Positions 38,566-46,937 of a stretch of 64,000 nucleotides of DNA are shown here, piece after piece. The notes below the pieces were generated by a model. That model was not told the origin of the DNA. It saw only the letters and a program-made list of their open reading frames with translations, and ran no database searches. Position 1 is the stretch's first letter. Each line of letters opens with the position of its first letter. The position numbers were made by a program, and so were the translations under genes. The stretch is from CAVVIH01 sp963748295 (GTDB taxonomy: Bacteria > Acidobacteriota > Vicinamibacteria > Vicinamibacterales > 2-12-FULL-66-21), in assembly GCA_963748295.1 (NCBI GenBank), contig CAVVIH010000006.1, forward strand, positions 310,001 to 374,000. Direction: 5' to 3'.

Positions 38566-39356
38566 ACAACCGAGCTTCCGATTCCCTCGTCATCGCCGGC
38601 CGCGCGTTTCGCTCGCGGCTGATCGTCGGCAGCGGCAAATACCCGTCGCATCAGATCATGGCCGACGCGCACGCCGCGTCGGGAACGGAGATGGTCACCG
38701 TCGCGGTACGCCGGGTGAACCTCACGGACCGTACGAAGGAATCGCTGATCGACTACATCGACCAGTCGCGCATCTTCATCCTTCCAAACACGGCGGGGTG
38801 CTACACCGCCGACGAAGCGATCCGGACCGCGCGGCTCGGCCGCGAAGTCGGCCTGTCGAACTGGGTCAAGCTCGAAGTGATCGGCGACGAGCGGACCCTC
38901 TTCCCCGACAACGTCGCGCTGCTCGAAGCGACCCGCGTTCTCGTCAAGGAAGGCTTCGTCGTCCTGCCGTATACGAACGACGATCCGGTGATCTGCCGCA
39001 AGCTGGAGGAGGCGGGCGCCGCCGCCGTGATGCCGCTCGGGGCGCCGATTGGATCCGGCCTGGGCATCCAGAATCCGAACAACATCCGGATCATCAAGGA
39101 GCAATCCCGCGTCCCGGTCATCGTCGATGCGGGCGTCGGCACCGCGTCTGACGCCGCCATCGCCATGGAGCTGGGCGCCGACGGCGTCCTCATGAACAGC
39201 GCCATTGCGCTCGCCCAGGATCCGGTAGCCATGGCCGAGGCGATGAAGCTGGCGGTCGAGGCCGGGCGCCTCGCCTGGCGCGCCGGCCGGATTGCGAAGC
39301 GATCGCACGCCTCGGCGAGCAGCCCGGTCGAAGGCATGATTGCCACCGGCGCCTAA
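38562..39356 (+). CDS. thiG: Thiazole synthase ThiG
   Basis: 264 residues. TIM-barrel enzyme forming the thiazole of thiamine with ThiS thiocarboxylate, dehydroglycine and DXP. Seen: RLIVGSGKYPS, VTVAVRRVNL, the WVKLEVIGDERTLFPDN region with the Schiff-base lysine, VMPLGAPIGSGLGI and VIVDAGVGTASDAAIAMELGADGVLMN. No ThiF, ThiO, ThiC or ThiE is nearby. Confidence 0.96.
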   Translation: MNNRASDSLVIAGRAFRSRLIVGSGKYPSHQIMADAHAASGTEMVTVAVRRVNLTDRTKESLIDYIDQSRIFILPNTAGCYTADEAIRTARLGREVGLSNWVKLEVIGDERTLFPDNVALLEATRVLVKEGFVVLPYTNDDPVICRKLEEAGAAAVMPLGAPIGSGLGIQNPNNIRIIKEQSRVPVIVDAGVGTASDAAIAMELGADGVLMNSAIALAQDPVAMAEAMKLAVEAGRLAWRAGRIAKRSHASASSPVEGMIATGA

Positions 39357-39357
39357 C

Positions 39358-40794
39358 GTGAAGGAACGCCTCGAGGAGACGCTGCGCCGGCTGGAAAAAG
39401 AGCGCGAGGAAGCCGATCGCCGGTACAACGATGCGCTGACCGCGGTCGATCGCGCGCGCCCCGAAATCTCGCCGCTGCCACGCCCGCGGGCCGGATTCGA
39501 CGAACATCAGCTTGCGGCGCTGAACCAGGCCTGGAACACGCTGCCCTCGCCGCCGGACATCAGCGGCATAAAAGGCCGGCTCGCCGGCTTCATCTGGCGG
39601 ATCATCGGGCCCTACCTGCAGCGTCAGCTCACCTTCAACTCGCTGCTCGTGGATCACCTCAATCGAACGACGGCAGCCGCCCGCGAGGCGAACGAGTCCG
39701 CCGGGCAGGTGATCGGCTCGCTCGACGCGAGGTTTGCGGCGCTGGACGTGTTCACGCTGCGGCTGATGCTCTATATGCAGCAGGTCACCGCGTACATCGA
39801 CACGAAGAACCGTGAAAGCGCGAGCGGTACGCTGGTGCTGAATACTGCAATCAACGTCATCGGCGAGGATCTCGACAAGCGGTGGGAGTCGCTGGCCGCG
39901 CGGCTGGAGACGCGCACGGCTTCGCTCATGTCGTCGCACGAAACTCTGAGAACCGCGGTCGGGGTGGCGCAGCAGGCATCCCAGTCGCTCAAGCGCGAGC
40001 TCGAACGCCTGCGCGTGGAGCAGCCTCAGCCGGCCTCGACCGGCGGCGCCGCGGCGGCCCAGACACCGGCAGCTCTCAACAGCCAGGCGTTCGCACCGGC
40101 GCTCGATTCATTCAAGTACGTCGGGTTCGAGGATCGGTTTCGGGGTTCGCGCGAGGCGATCCTGCGCGGGCTGGAAGATTACGTCCCGCGCTTCGCGGGA
40201 GCCCACGACGTCCTGGACGTCGGTTGCGGGCGCGGCGAGTTCCTCGAGCTGCTGCGCGCGGCCGGCGTCACCGCACGGGGCATCGATCTGAATCATGAGA
40301 TGGTCGAGCTTTGCCGAAGCCACGGTCTTGACGTGACGGAAGCAGACGCCGTCGGCTACATGGAACGGCTGCCGGACGCCTCGCTCGGCGGGATCTTCTC
40401 CGCGCAAGTCGTCGAACACCTTCAGCCCTCCTACCTGCTTCGATTCCTGGAGCTCGGCTACCACAAGCTCCGCCCGGGCGGAACGATGATCCTGGAGACG
40501 CTGAATCCCGCGTGCTGGGTGGCGTTCTTCGACAGCTACATCCGGGACATCACGCACGCGTGGCCGCTGCACCCGGACACGCTGAAATACCTCGTGCTCG
40601 CCAGCGGCTTCACTCAGGCGGAAGTCGAATACCGTTCGCCGGTCAGCGACGAGCACAAGCTGCAGGAACTGCCGCCGCCGCGCGCGCTCGACGAGAAGCT
40701 GATCACGCTGACCGAGGCGTTCAACGAGAACGTGCGCAAGCTGAATTCACGGCTGTTCACACATCTCGACTACGCGGTCATTGCCAAACGCTAG
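39358..40794 (+). CDS. SAM-dependent methyltransferase with coiled-coil N-terminus (WbdD-like)
   Basis: 478 residues from the GTG at 39358, two bases after thiG. Residues 1-30 and about 100-230 are charged helices (coiled coil likely), ending in an Ala/Gln linker. The methyltransferase domain has VLDVGCGRGEFLELLRAAGV (motif I, about residue 285), DAVGYMERLPDASLGGIFSAQVVEHL and LRPGGTMILETLNP. This layout resembles methyltransferases that cap O-antigen chains such as WbdD, but no kinase domain is seen. A role in polysaccharide capping is inference. Confidence 0.75.
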   Translation: MKERLEETLRRLEKEREEADRRYNDALTAVDRARPEISPLPRPRAGFDEHQLAALNQAWNTLPSPPDISGIKGRLAGFIWRIIGPYLQRQLTFNSLLVDHLNRTTAAAREANESAGQVIGSLDARFAALDVFTLRLMLYMQQVTAYIDTKNRESASGTLVLNTAINVIGEDLDKRWESLAARLETRTASLMSSHETLRTAVGVAQQASQSLKRELERLRVEQPQPASTGGAAAAQTPAALNSQAFAPALDSFKYVGFEDRFRGSREAILRGLEDYVPRFAGAHDVLDVGCGRGEFLELLRAAGVTARGIDLNHEMVELCRSHGLDVTEADAVGYMERLPDASLGGIFSAQVVEHLQPSYLLRFLELGYHKLRPGGTMILETLNPACWVAFFDSYIRDITHAWPLHPDTLKYLVLASGFTQAEVEYRSPVSDEHKLQELPPPRALDEKLITLTEAFNENVRKLNSRLFTHLDYAVIAKR

Positions 40795-40795
40795 A

Positions 40796-41302
40796 TAAAC
40801 TCCCAACTCCCAAAAAGACCAACCCCCAATTCCAAGAAGACACAACTCCCAACTCCCAAAAAGATCCAAACCCACGAAAGCGGATTCACGCGGATCGGCG
40901 ACGGTCCGCCGCAGGCCTCGGGCAGGCGCGGCGAGAGTCCAGGCCGGAACCGTAAGCGACACGACGGAAAATCGCTAGAAGATCCGGCCTGCGCCTCCCG
41001 CCGTTCGCGCGGGCGCAAACGAGTGCACGCGGATCCGATCGCGTAGAATCCGCGATCCCGTTTAACCGTGAGACCCCTGCAAATCCGCGTCCCGTCAGAG
41101 AATGTAAGGAATCCGTGTGGATCCGCGTTCCGTCAGAAGAATGTAGAAGATCCGCGTAAATCCGCGCTCCGTTTAACCGTGAGATCCGCGCAAACCCGCG
41201 TCCCGTCAGAAAATGTAGAAGATCCGCGTAAATCCGCGTTCCGTCAAAGCGTGTAGAGATCCGCGTAAATCCGCGTTTCGTTTAGCCCGTGAAATCCGCG
41301 TC
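40796..41302. repeat. Repeat-filled 500-base gap: CCCAACT 7-mers, then ATCCGCG tandem units
   Basis: No gene is seen. 40800-40868 contains AACTCCC/CCCAACT words. 40877-40899 has GCGGATTCACGCGGATC, an inverted copy of what follows. From about 41044 to 41296 eight degenerate units of 33-40 bases carry GATCCGCGTAAATCCGCGTTCCGT followed by either TTAACCGTGA or CAGAAAATGTAGA. The two endings mix along the array. No unique spacers are present, so it is not a CRISPR array. The array ends against the convergent gene stop. Confidence 0.8.
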
Positions 41303-43111
41303 TCACCGCTGACGCGGGGCAGGCCGCTCCGGCATCAGCGGTCGCAGCTCGAACCGCAGCTGCATCAGCGTGACGCCGGCGCGCGAGCAGAGATCGGCGA
41401 CCTCGGTTCGGATCTCGAGCGGCAGCTTCGTGGTGCTGACGATCAGCGCCTCCGGGGCGTGCGCGCCGATCAGCGATTCGAGCTCGGCGCGTGTGCCGAG
41501 CACGGGGATCCCGAGAATCCGCTTCCCCATCTTCCCCGGGTCGTCGTCGATGAAGCCGACCGGCTTGAACTCGTAAGCCGGATTGTTCCGCAGCTCGCGC
41601 ACGACGACGACGCCCGCGTCACCGGCGCCGTAGATCAACACCGACACGCCTTTGAGCCGCCGCTCGGCGGCGTCGGCGACCAGCTTGAACGACACCCGCG
41701 ACCCGATGACCAGCAGCCCGAGCGCCATCGCGTTGATGATGAAGATGCTTCGCGAGTACCCCTCGAACCGGTAGAGATAGACCAGTGTCAGGACCGTCCC
41801 CACCGATCCCATCGCGATCCCTTTGAGGTACACGCTCAGGTCCGACGCGCCGATATAGCGCCACAGGCCGCGATACACGCCGACGATGAAGAAGCTGATC
41901 AGGTGGCAGGCGATGACGACGGGCAGCGAGCGCACCAGCAGGTCGTAATACAGAGGAAAGTCCTCGTCGAACCGGACGACGTAGGAGCCGTAGTAGGCGA
42001 TGCTGATCAGGCAGAAGTCCAGGACCACCTCGAACATGCGGCGCTTGTAGGTGACGTCGACGAGGAGCGGCGTGTAGACGCGGTTGCGAAGCAGCGTGAA
42101 GTCCTCTCCCTCGCCGTAGACGTTCACACGCGCCAGCTGCACGCCGAGCAGCACCAGGCCGATCACGAGCAGCGGGAGCACGACGCGCGCTTCGAAGATG
42201 TTCGCGTTCGACAGCCCGACCGCCGTCGCTGCCGCGAGAGTGGCAAGCCCGTAGAGGATCAGCACCGCCTGCCGCTCGCTGAACCCCAGCGCGACGAGCC
42301 GGTGCGACGTGTGATCGCGACCGCCGCGCGAGGCCGACCGCGCCGACAGCTTGCGCGAGACGGTCACGAAGGCGGTGTCGAAGATCGGAATCAGGAGCAG
42401 CAGCGCCGGCACGGCGATCGTCGAGAGCACGCCGGACTGGCCGTGGCTCCTGCTGGCGACGGCGAGCACCGCGAACGACGATCCGATGAACAGGCTGCCC
42501 GCGTCGCCGAGGAAGATCGACGCCGGCTTGAAATTGAAGACGAGGAACCCGGCGCCGGCGCCGGCGAGCAGCGCGGCGAAGCGCATCAGATCGGGTTCGG
42601 CGTTTCCAATCGATGCCACGAACGCCAGCCCGGCGATGGCGGCAATGCCGGAGCAGAGGCCGTCCATGTTGTCGAGCAGGTTGAACGCGTTGGTCACGCC
42701 GGCGATCCAGAGGATCGTGAGCAGCGCGTTCAGAAGAGGCGACGTGGTCCATTCGAGGACCAGTCCCATGACCAGGACGCCGCACGCGACGCCGATCTGC
42801 GCGGTCAGTTTGGTATTCGGCTTCAGCGCGACGATGTCGTCGACGAGGCCGACGGCAAACATCGCGGAGCCGGCGGCGAGCACCGTAATCACCCGCGCGT
42901 CGATGATGCCGAGCACCGCCCCCGCGAGGATGACGGCCGCGTAAACAGCGACGCCGCCGAACAGCGGGATCGGGCGATCGTGCCAGCGGTCGGCCTTCGG
43001 GCTGGCGACGATCTCCGCTTTCAGGGCGATGCGTTTGGCGAACGGGGTCAGGATCGCGACGGCGATGGCCGAGGCCGCGAAGGGCACCAGGAAATCGGGC
43101 AAATCGGTCAT
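41303..43111 (-). CDS. WecA-like phosphoglycosyltransferase fused to a CapD/WbpM-type N-terminal domain
   Basis: 602 residues. The first ~320 are a MraY/WecA-type enzyme with ~10 helices: DRPIPLFGGVAVY, VGLVDDIVALKP, NAFNLLDNMDGLCSGIA (catalytic Asp), FLGDAGSLFIGSSFAVL and GGRDHTSHRLVALG. It would transfer a sugar-1-phosphate to undecaprenyl phosphate, starting polymer synthesis. Residues about 345-600 have four helices, then a Rossmann-like domain (LIYGAGDAGVVVVRELRNNP, VGFIDDDPGKMGKRILGIPVLG), as in the N-terminus of CapD/WbpM, but the catalytic epimerase/dehydratase domain is missing. The fusion is the odd feature. Confidence 0.85.
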   Translation of the reverse strand: MTDLPDFLVPFAASAIAVAILTPFAKRIALKAEIVASPKADRWHDRPIPLFGGVAVYAAVILAGAVLGIIDARVITVLAAGSAMFAVGLVDDIVALKPNTKLTAQIGVACGVLVMGLVLEWTTSPLLNALLTILWIAGVTNAFNLLDNMDGLCSGIAAIAGLAFVASIGNAEPDLMRFAALLAGAGAGFLVFNFKPASIFLGDAGSLFIGSSFAVLAVASRSHGQSGVLSTIAVPALLLLIPIFDTAFVTVSRKLSARSASRGGRDHTSHRLVALGFSERQAVLILYGLATLAAATAVGLSNANIFEARVVLPLLVIGLVLLGVQLARVNVYGEGEDFTLLRNRVYTPLLVDVTYKRRMFEVVLDFCLISIAYYGSYVVRFDEDFPLYYDLLVRSLPVVIACHLISFFIVGVYRGLWRYIGASDLSVYLKGIAMGSVGTVLTLVYLYRFEGYSRSIFIINAMALGLLVIGSRVSFKLVADAAERRLKGVSVLIYGAGDAGVVVVRELRNNPAYEFKPVGFIDDDPGKMGKRILGIPVLGTRAELESLIGAHAPEALIVSTTKLPLEIRTEVADLCSRAGVTLMQLRFELRPLMPERPAPRQR

Positions 43112-43135
43112 GCGGTGAGCAGAAACGCCATCAGC

Positions 43136-44852
43136 TCATTCCCGAAGCTCGGCGACCGCCGCGAGCTTCGTCAGCAGCTCGTCGACGTTGCGATCCCAGG
43201 TGTAGCGCCGGAGGACCTCTTCGCGAGCGTTACGACCGAGGATACTTCTGTAGTCGGGTCGTTCGACGAGAAACTTTATGCCCTGCGCCAATTCTTCGGA
43301 CGAGCCAGGCTCCATCAGCACCGCCAGGTGCTCATCGTCCTCCCGGCACCGGCCGCCAGGCAGCGCCGACGCCCGGTAACTGCGCCGCAGCACGTCGCCA
43401 ATCTGCTCCAGATCGCTCGCGACGATTCCCTTCGCCATTGCCATGTATTCGAAGAGCTTCGTCGGCGAGCCGAAGAACGGCGTGCCGTCGGGATTCCGCA
43501 CGTGCGGCGACAGCAGTACGTCGGACGCAGCCAGGTATCGCGCGGCGCGGTCCTGCGGCACCAGGCCGGTGAGCGTCACGAACCGTGAGATGCCGTCGCC
43601 CGACAGTGTTTCGCGCACCTTCGGCATGAGCATGCCGTCGCCGACGATCAGGAAGCGCACGTTCCAGTTGCGCAGCCATGCCTCGTCTTCCAGAGCGAGG
43701 CGCCGGATCGTGTCGGCGAGCACCGTGACGCCGTGCCACGCGCCAAAGGTGCCGATGAACCCGCAGACGACGCTGTGCTCGGGGATGCCGTGCTCGCGTC
43801 GCAGCGCCGCGCGATCCAGGGCGCTGAAAGCGGAGGGATCGAACTGGCGCGGATCGACGCAGTTCGGATGCACGAGGATGCGCTCCTTCGGGATCCCCTT
43901 CGCCGCGAGCTGATCGCCCGAGCACCTGTGAAACGGTGACGATCAGGTCAGCATGATGGAGGGACACGTCTTCGGCTGCCTCCGCGATACCAGGCAGCAG
44001 CAGCGGCCGGCCCCAGTGCTTCGATACCCAGACCTCTGAGCCGTTGAACTCGATGACGAGCGGAATCTTCAGGCGCCGCGCCAGCCGCAGGCCCGAGTAA
44101 TTCGACAGGCTGATGCGCTGGTAGACGACGTCAGGCCGCCGGCGCGCAAACACTTCACGCGCCCGGCGGGCGAATACGCCTTCATAGCGGTAGTAGTTGA
44201 GCTCGTACGGATAGCCGAACGCCCCGGCGTGCGACACCTGATGATGTGCCACCGCCGGATCGAGCAGCGGCGGCCGCTCCACCGCCAGCAGATCGACGGC
44301 TTCTGCGCGCCGCGCGAGCGCGTTCGCAACCCCGGCTACGTGGCCGACCGAGCCGCCAGCCTTCAATCCGAACCAGAGATTCGTTTTGAGATACGCAATC
44401 CGGCGGATCGGACCGACGCGGGCGCGCTGCCTGCGCTGACGGCGAAGCCACGCGAGCTCGATCGCGGCGCGCGCCGCGGCCAGCGCACCGGAGAGGCTGC
44501 CGGCGACCAGCCTCGCACCGTCGACCACCCCCCGCGTCCGGGTGAACGGCACGATCGCCGCGTCGGGTCCCGCCGTCGCGAGCGCGTGGCACCGCGAGAG
44601 GCTCACGAGGAACCGCAGCACGGGGACGACCGGCTCGCCCGACTCGTCCTCCATCAGGACCAGCGCGCGTGCGCGCCGAACGGAGATCAACGCCCGAAGC
44701 ACGCCGATCACGCCGGCGCTTCGCATCTCCGAAAGGACGGTGACGTCCAGCTTCGAGCCGAGCGCGGATTCGACTCTGGCACGAAAGGCCGCGGAAACCG
44801 GATACGCCGAAAGACCCCAGACGGCCTCACCGCTATTTCGTGGCTTTGGCAA
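43136..44852 (-). CDS. Glycosyltransferase family 4 (one-base frame break)
   Basis: About 571 residues when joined. The long N-terminal region includes RIAYLKTNLWFGLKAGGSVGHVAGVANAL and IPLVIEFNGSEVWVSKHWG and reads to VTVSQVLG. It continues one frame over with DQLAAKGIPKERILVHPNCVD, GFIGTFGAWHGV, FLIVGDGMLMPKV and SPTKLFEYMAMAKGIVAS (acceptor/donor EX7E-like region). One extra base near 43917-43920 explains it. The start is the ATG at 44852, overlapping the upstream methyltransferase by 20 bases. Transfers an unknown sugar in polysaccharide synthesis. Confidence 0.85.
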
Positions 44853-45645
44853 AGACGTACCAGCCCATGGAGCCGGCGGCCCGGCGCATCCAGCTGCGCG
44901 GCAGCTTGCGAATCAGCGGCGCCAGGTAGGAAAAGTGGCTCGGCTCGAGGTGGTGCACCTCGGTGTCGACCGATCGAAAGCGCCGGAACAGCCGCCGCAT
45001 GTCACGCCGGCTGTAGACCTTCACGAGCGGGAGCGCGTCGGTATGCGCGTGCTGCTCGATGTCGGCAACGAGACGCCGATAGCCGGGACGGATCAACCCG
45101 CCGCGCACGATCCCTCTCAGCAGGATCGTGTAGAACCAGAAGAACGCGCTGTTGCGATGGTAGAGCGCAACCACGGCGTGCCCGCCAGGTTTGAGCACTC
45201 GCCAGACCTCGTCGATCGCGGTGCCGGTTCCGGGCGTGTGATGGAGCACGCCGAACGAATAGACAACGTCGAACGTCCCGTCAGGAAACGGCAGCAGCTC
45301 TCCGTCCGAGCGCACGAGCCTCACGGGGCGACCATCGGTGATCAAGCGCTGCCGCGCAATCGCGAGATGACGGGGCGTCAGATCGACCGCATGCACCTTC
45401 GCGCCGCCGCGAGCGAAGCTGGCGAGGTCGGTGCCCATGCCGCAACCGATCTCCAGAAGCCGGCGGCCAGCGAACCTGTCGAAGCCCGCCGCGGCCGGGA
45501 GCCACGGCGCGTACGACACATAGCGATCGCGATCGACGTCGCGGAAGAACTCGGGGCTGCCCTCGCGCGCGTCTCCCACGTCGCCGCCGCAGGGATCCGC
45601 GCCCCACAGCCGCATCGCTTCCTGCTTGGGATCCCAGGCCGTCAT
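44833..45645 (-). CDS. SAM-dependent methyltransferase (class I)
   Basis: 270 residues from the ATG at 45645 overlapping the flippase stop. Motif I LLEIGCGMGTDLASFARGG (about residue 66), motif post-I KVHAVDLTPRHLAIARQRL, and VVYSFGVLHHTPGTGTAIDEV with LKPGGHAVVALYHRNS. The C-terminal half (YTILLRGIVRGG, VKVYSRRDMRRLFRRF) matches methyltransferases common in capsule clusters. Paralogous in layout to the one at 55894-56716. Confidence 0.88.
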   Translation of the reverse strand: MTAWDPKQEAMRLWGADPCGGDVGDAREGSPEFFRDVDRDRYVSYAPWLPAAAGFDRFAGRRLLEIGCGMGTDLASFARGGAKVHAVDLTPRHLAIARQRLITDGRPVRLVRSDGELLPFPDGTFDVVYSFGVLHHTPGTGTAIDEVWRVLKPGGHAVVALYHRNSAFFWFYTILLRGIVRGGLIRPGYRRLVADIEQHAHTDALPLVKVYSRRDMRRLFRRFRSVDTEVHHLEPSHFSYLAPLIRKLPRSWMRRAAGSMGWYVFAKATK

Positions 45646-46937
45646 GTGGTGAACTCCGTCCGGCGCGATGTGTTCAGGTACACGATCGTCGACACGAGCA
45701 GCAGGATGTAGGTCGCCGACGAGACAGCCGCGGCGCCCGCCATGCCATAACGTGGAATCGCCCACAGGTTCACCGCGCCGTTGAACGCCGCGCCGGCGCA
45801 CGTGCTCACGACCATGAATGCAGGCATCCCGAACGAGCTGAGGTGCTGGTACAGGAGCGTGTTCATGCCGAGGCAGCACAGACCGGGCAGCAGCCAGTAG
45901 AGTGCGACAGTCGAGTCCACGAACTCGGGACCAAACCACCGGGCGAAGACCGGCCTGGCCATGGCCGCGAGCACCAGCGCGATCGCGCCGAGCACCGCAC
46001 CGCTCACCCAGAGAACCCGCTTCGTCGCCCGCCAGCGCTGCCCCGCTTCCATCGCGGTGAGCCGCGGAAACAGCATTGCGGCGACGCTGGCGGTCGTCAG
46101 CATCAGGATGTCCCCAATCTGGACCGCGACCGAGTAAAGGCCCGCCTCCCTCGTGCCGGCCAGCGCGTTGAGCAGGAACAGGTCCATCCGCAGCACGAGG
46201 AACATCGCGAGATTCACCACGAACACACGCGCGCCGAACCCGATCATCTCGCGCGCGATCCGCCAGTCCGGCGGGTCCGGCCATCCCGGACCGACCAGCA
46301 GGTTGTAGGCCGCGGCTGCGATCGCCAGCTGCAGCGCCGCGTAGACGGCGAAGACGACGTCGAGCCCGCTCCAGAGGAGGAGCACCACCGCGACCGCACC
46401 GGCAATCTTCCCCACCAGGTCGAGCAGGTTGTACGCGCCCGGCCGGCCGAGCCCGAGGAATGCGTTGCTCGCCAGCAGCATGAACATCGACGGCGGTCCC
46501 GCCAGAAACGCGAGAGCCAGGTTGCGGGTCGGCACGTCGGGGATCAGCTGCGGCCAGATCCACACGACAGCCAGCGCAAGCGCGAACAGCACGGCAACCG
46601 GCCCGAACGAGAACCAGGCGAGCAGGCTGCCGATCGCTCGCCTTCGCGTGTTGTGCTGCGCCAGCCAGTAGGTCGCGGACGAGTGCAGCCCGGCGTTGCC
46701 GAGCTGGATGATCATTGCGAGCGCCGCCATCGTCAGCGTGAACTGACCCCGGCCCTCCGGACCGAGCAGCTGCGTCGTCAGCGTCAGCGTCAGGACGCCG
46801 ACGACGATGCCGAGCATGCGCGTGCCGAAGGTCTGCGCGACGCCCCACACGAACGACGGCGGCATGGCCGCGGCAGCAACGCGAACGCGGTCGAGCACGC
46901 CGGCGGGCATGGAACGGATGGCCACTCGCTGAATCAT
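45642..46937 (-). CDS. Oligosaccharide flippase (Wzx-like, MOP superfamily)
   Basis: 431 residues from the ATG at 46937, which overlaps the upstream oxidoreductase stop (ATGA). About 12-14 helices. Typical features: VWGVAQTFGTRMLGIVVGVLTLTLTTQLLGPEGRGQF at the start, and FLGLGRPGAYNLLDLVGKIAG. It would move undecaprenyl-linked repeat units across the inner membrane. It sits with the initiator (41303) and the polymerase candidate (54356). Confidence 0.9.
   Translation of the reverse strand: MIQRVAIRSMPAGVLDRVRVAAAAMPPSFVWGVAQTFGTRMLGIVVGVLTLTLTTQLLGPEGRGQFTLTMAALAMIIQLGNAGLHSSATYWLAQHNTRRRAIGSLLAWFSFGPVAVLFALALAVVWIWPQLIPDVPTRNLALAFLAGPPSMFMLLASNAFLGLGRPGAYNLLDLVGKIAGAVAVVLLLWSGLDVVFAVYAALQLAIAAAAYNLLVGPGWPDPPDWRIAREMIGFGARVFVVNLAMFLVLRMDLFLLNALAGTREAGLYSVAVQIGDILMLTTASVAAMLFPRLTAMEAGQRWRATKRVLWVSGAVLGAIALVLAAMARPVFARWFGPEFVDSTVALYWLLPGLCCLGMNTLLYQHLSSFGMPAFMVVSTCAGAAFNGAVNLWAIPRYGMAGAAAVSSATYILLLVSTIVYLNTSRRTEFTT

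Noticed and set aside
41044..41296. Possible CRISPR array (regular ~36-base repeats)
   Set aside because: The segments between the cores are themselves two recurring sequences, not unique spacers; units are degenerate and no cas gene is near.
44833..46848. One 671-residue protein combining a methyltransferase with an upstream domain
   Set aside because: The upstream part is the flippase gene read in the wrong frame; the methyltransferase starts at the ATG at 45645 overlapping the flippase stop.
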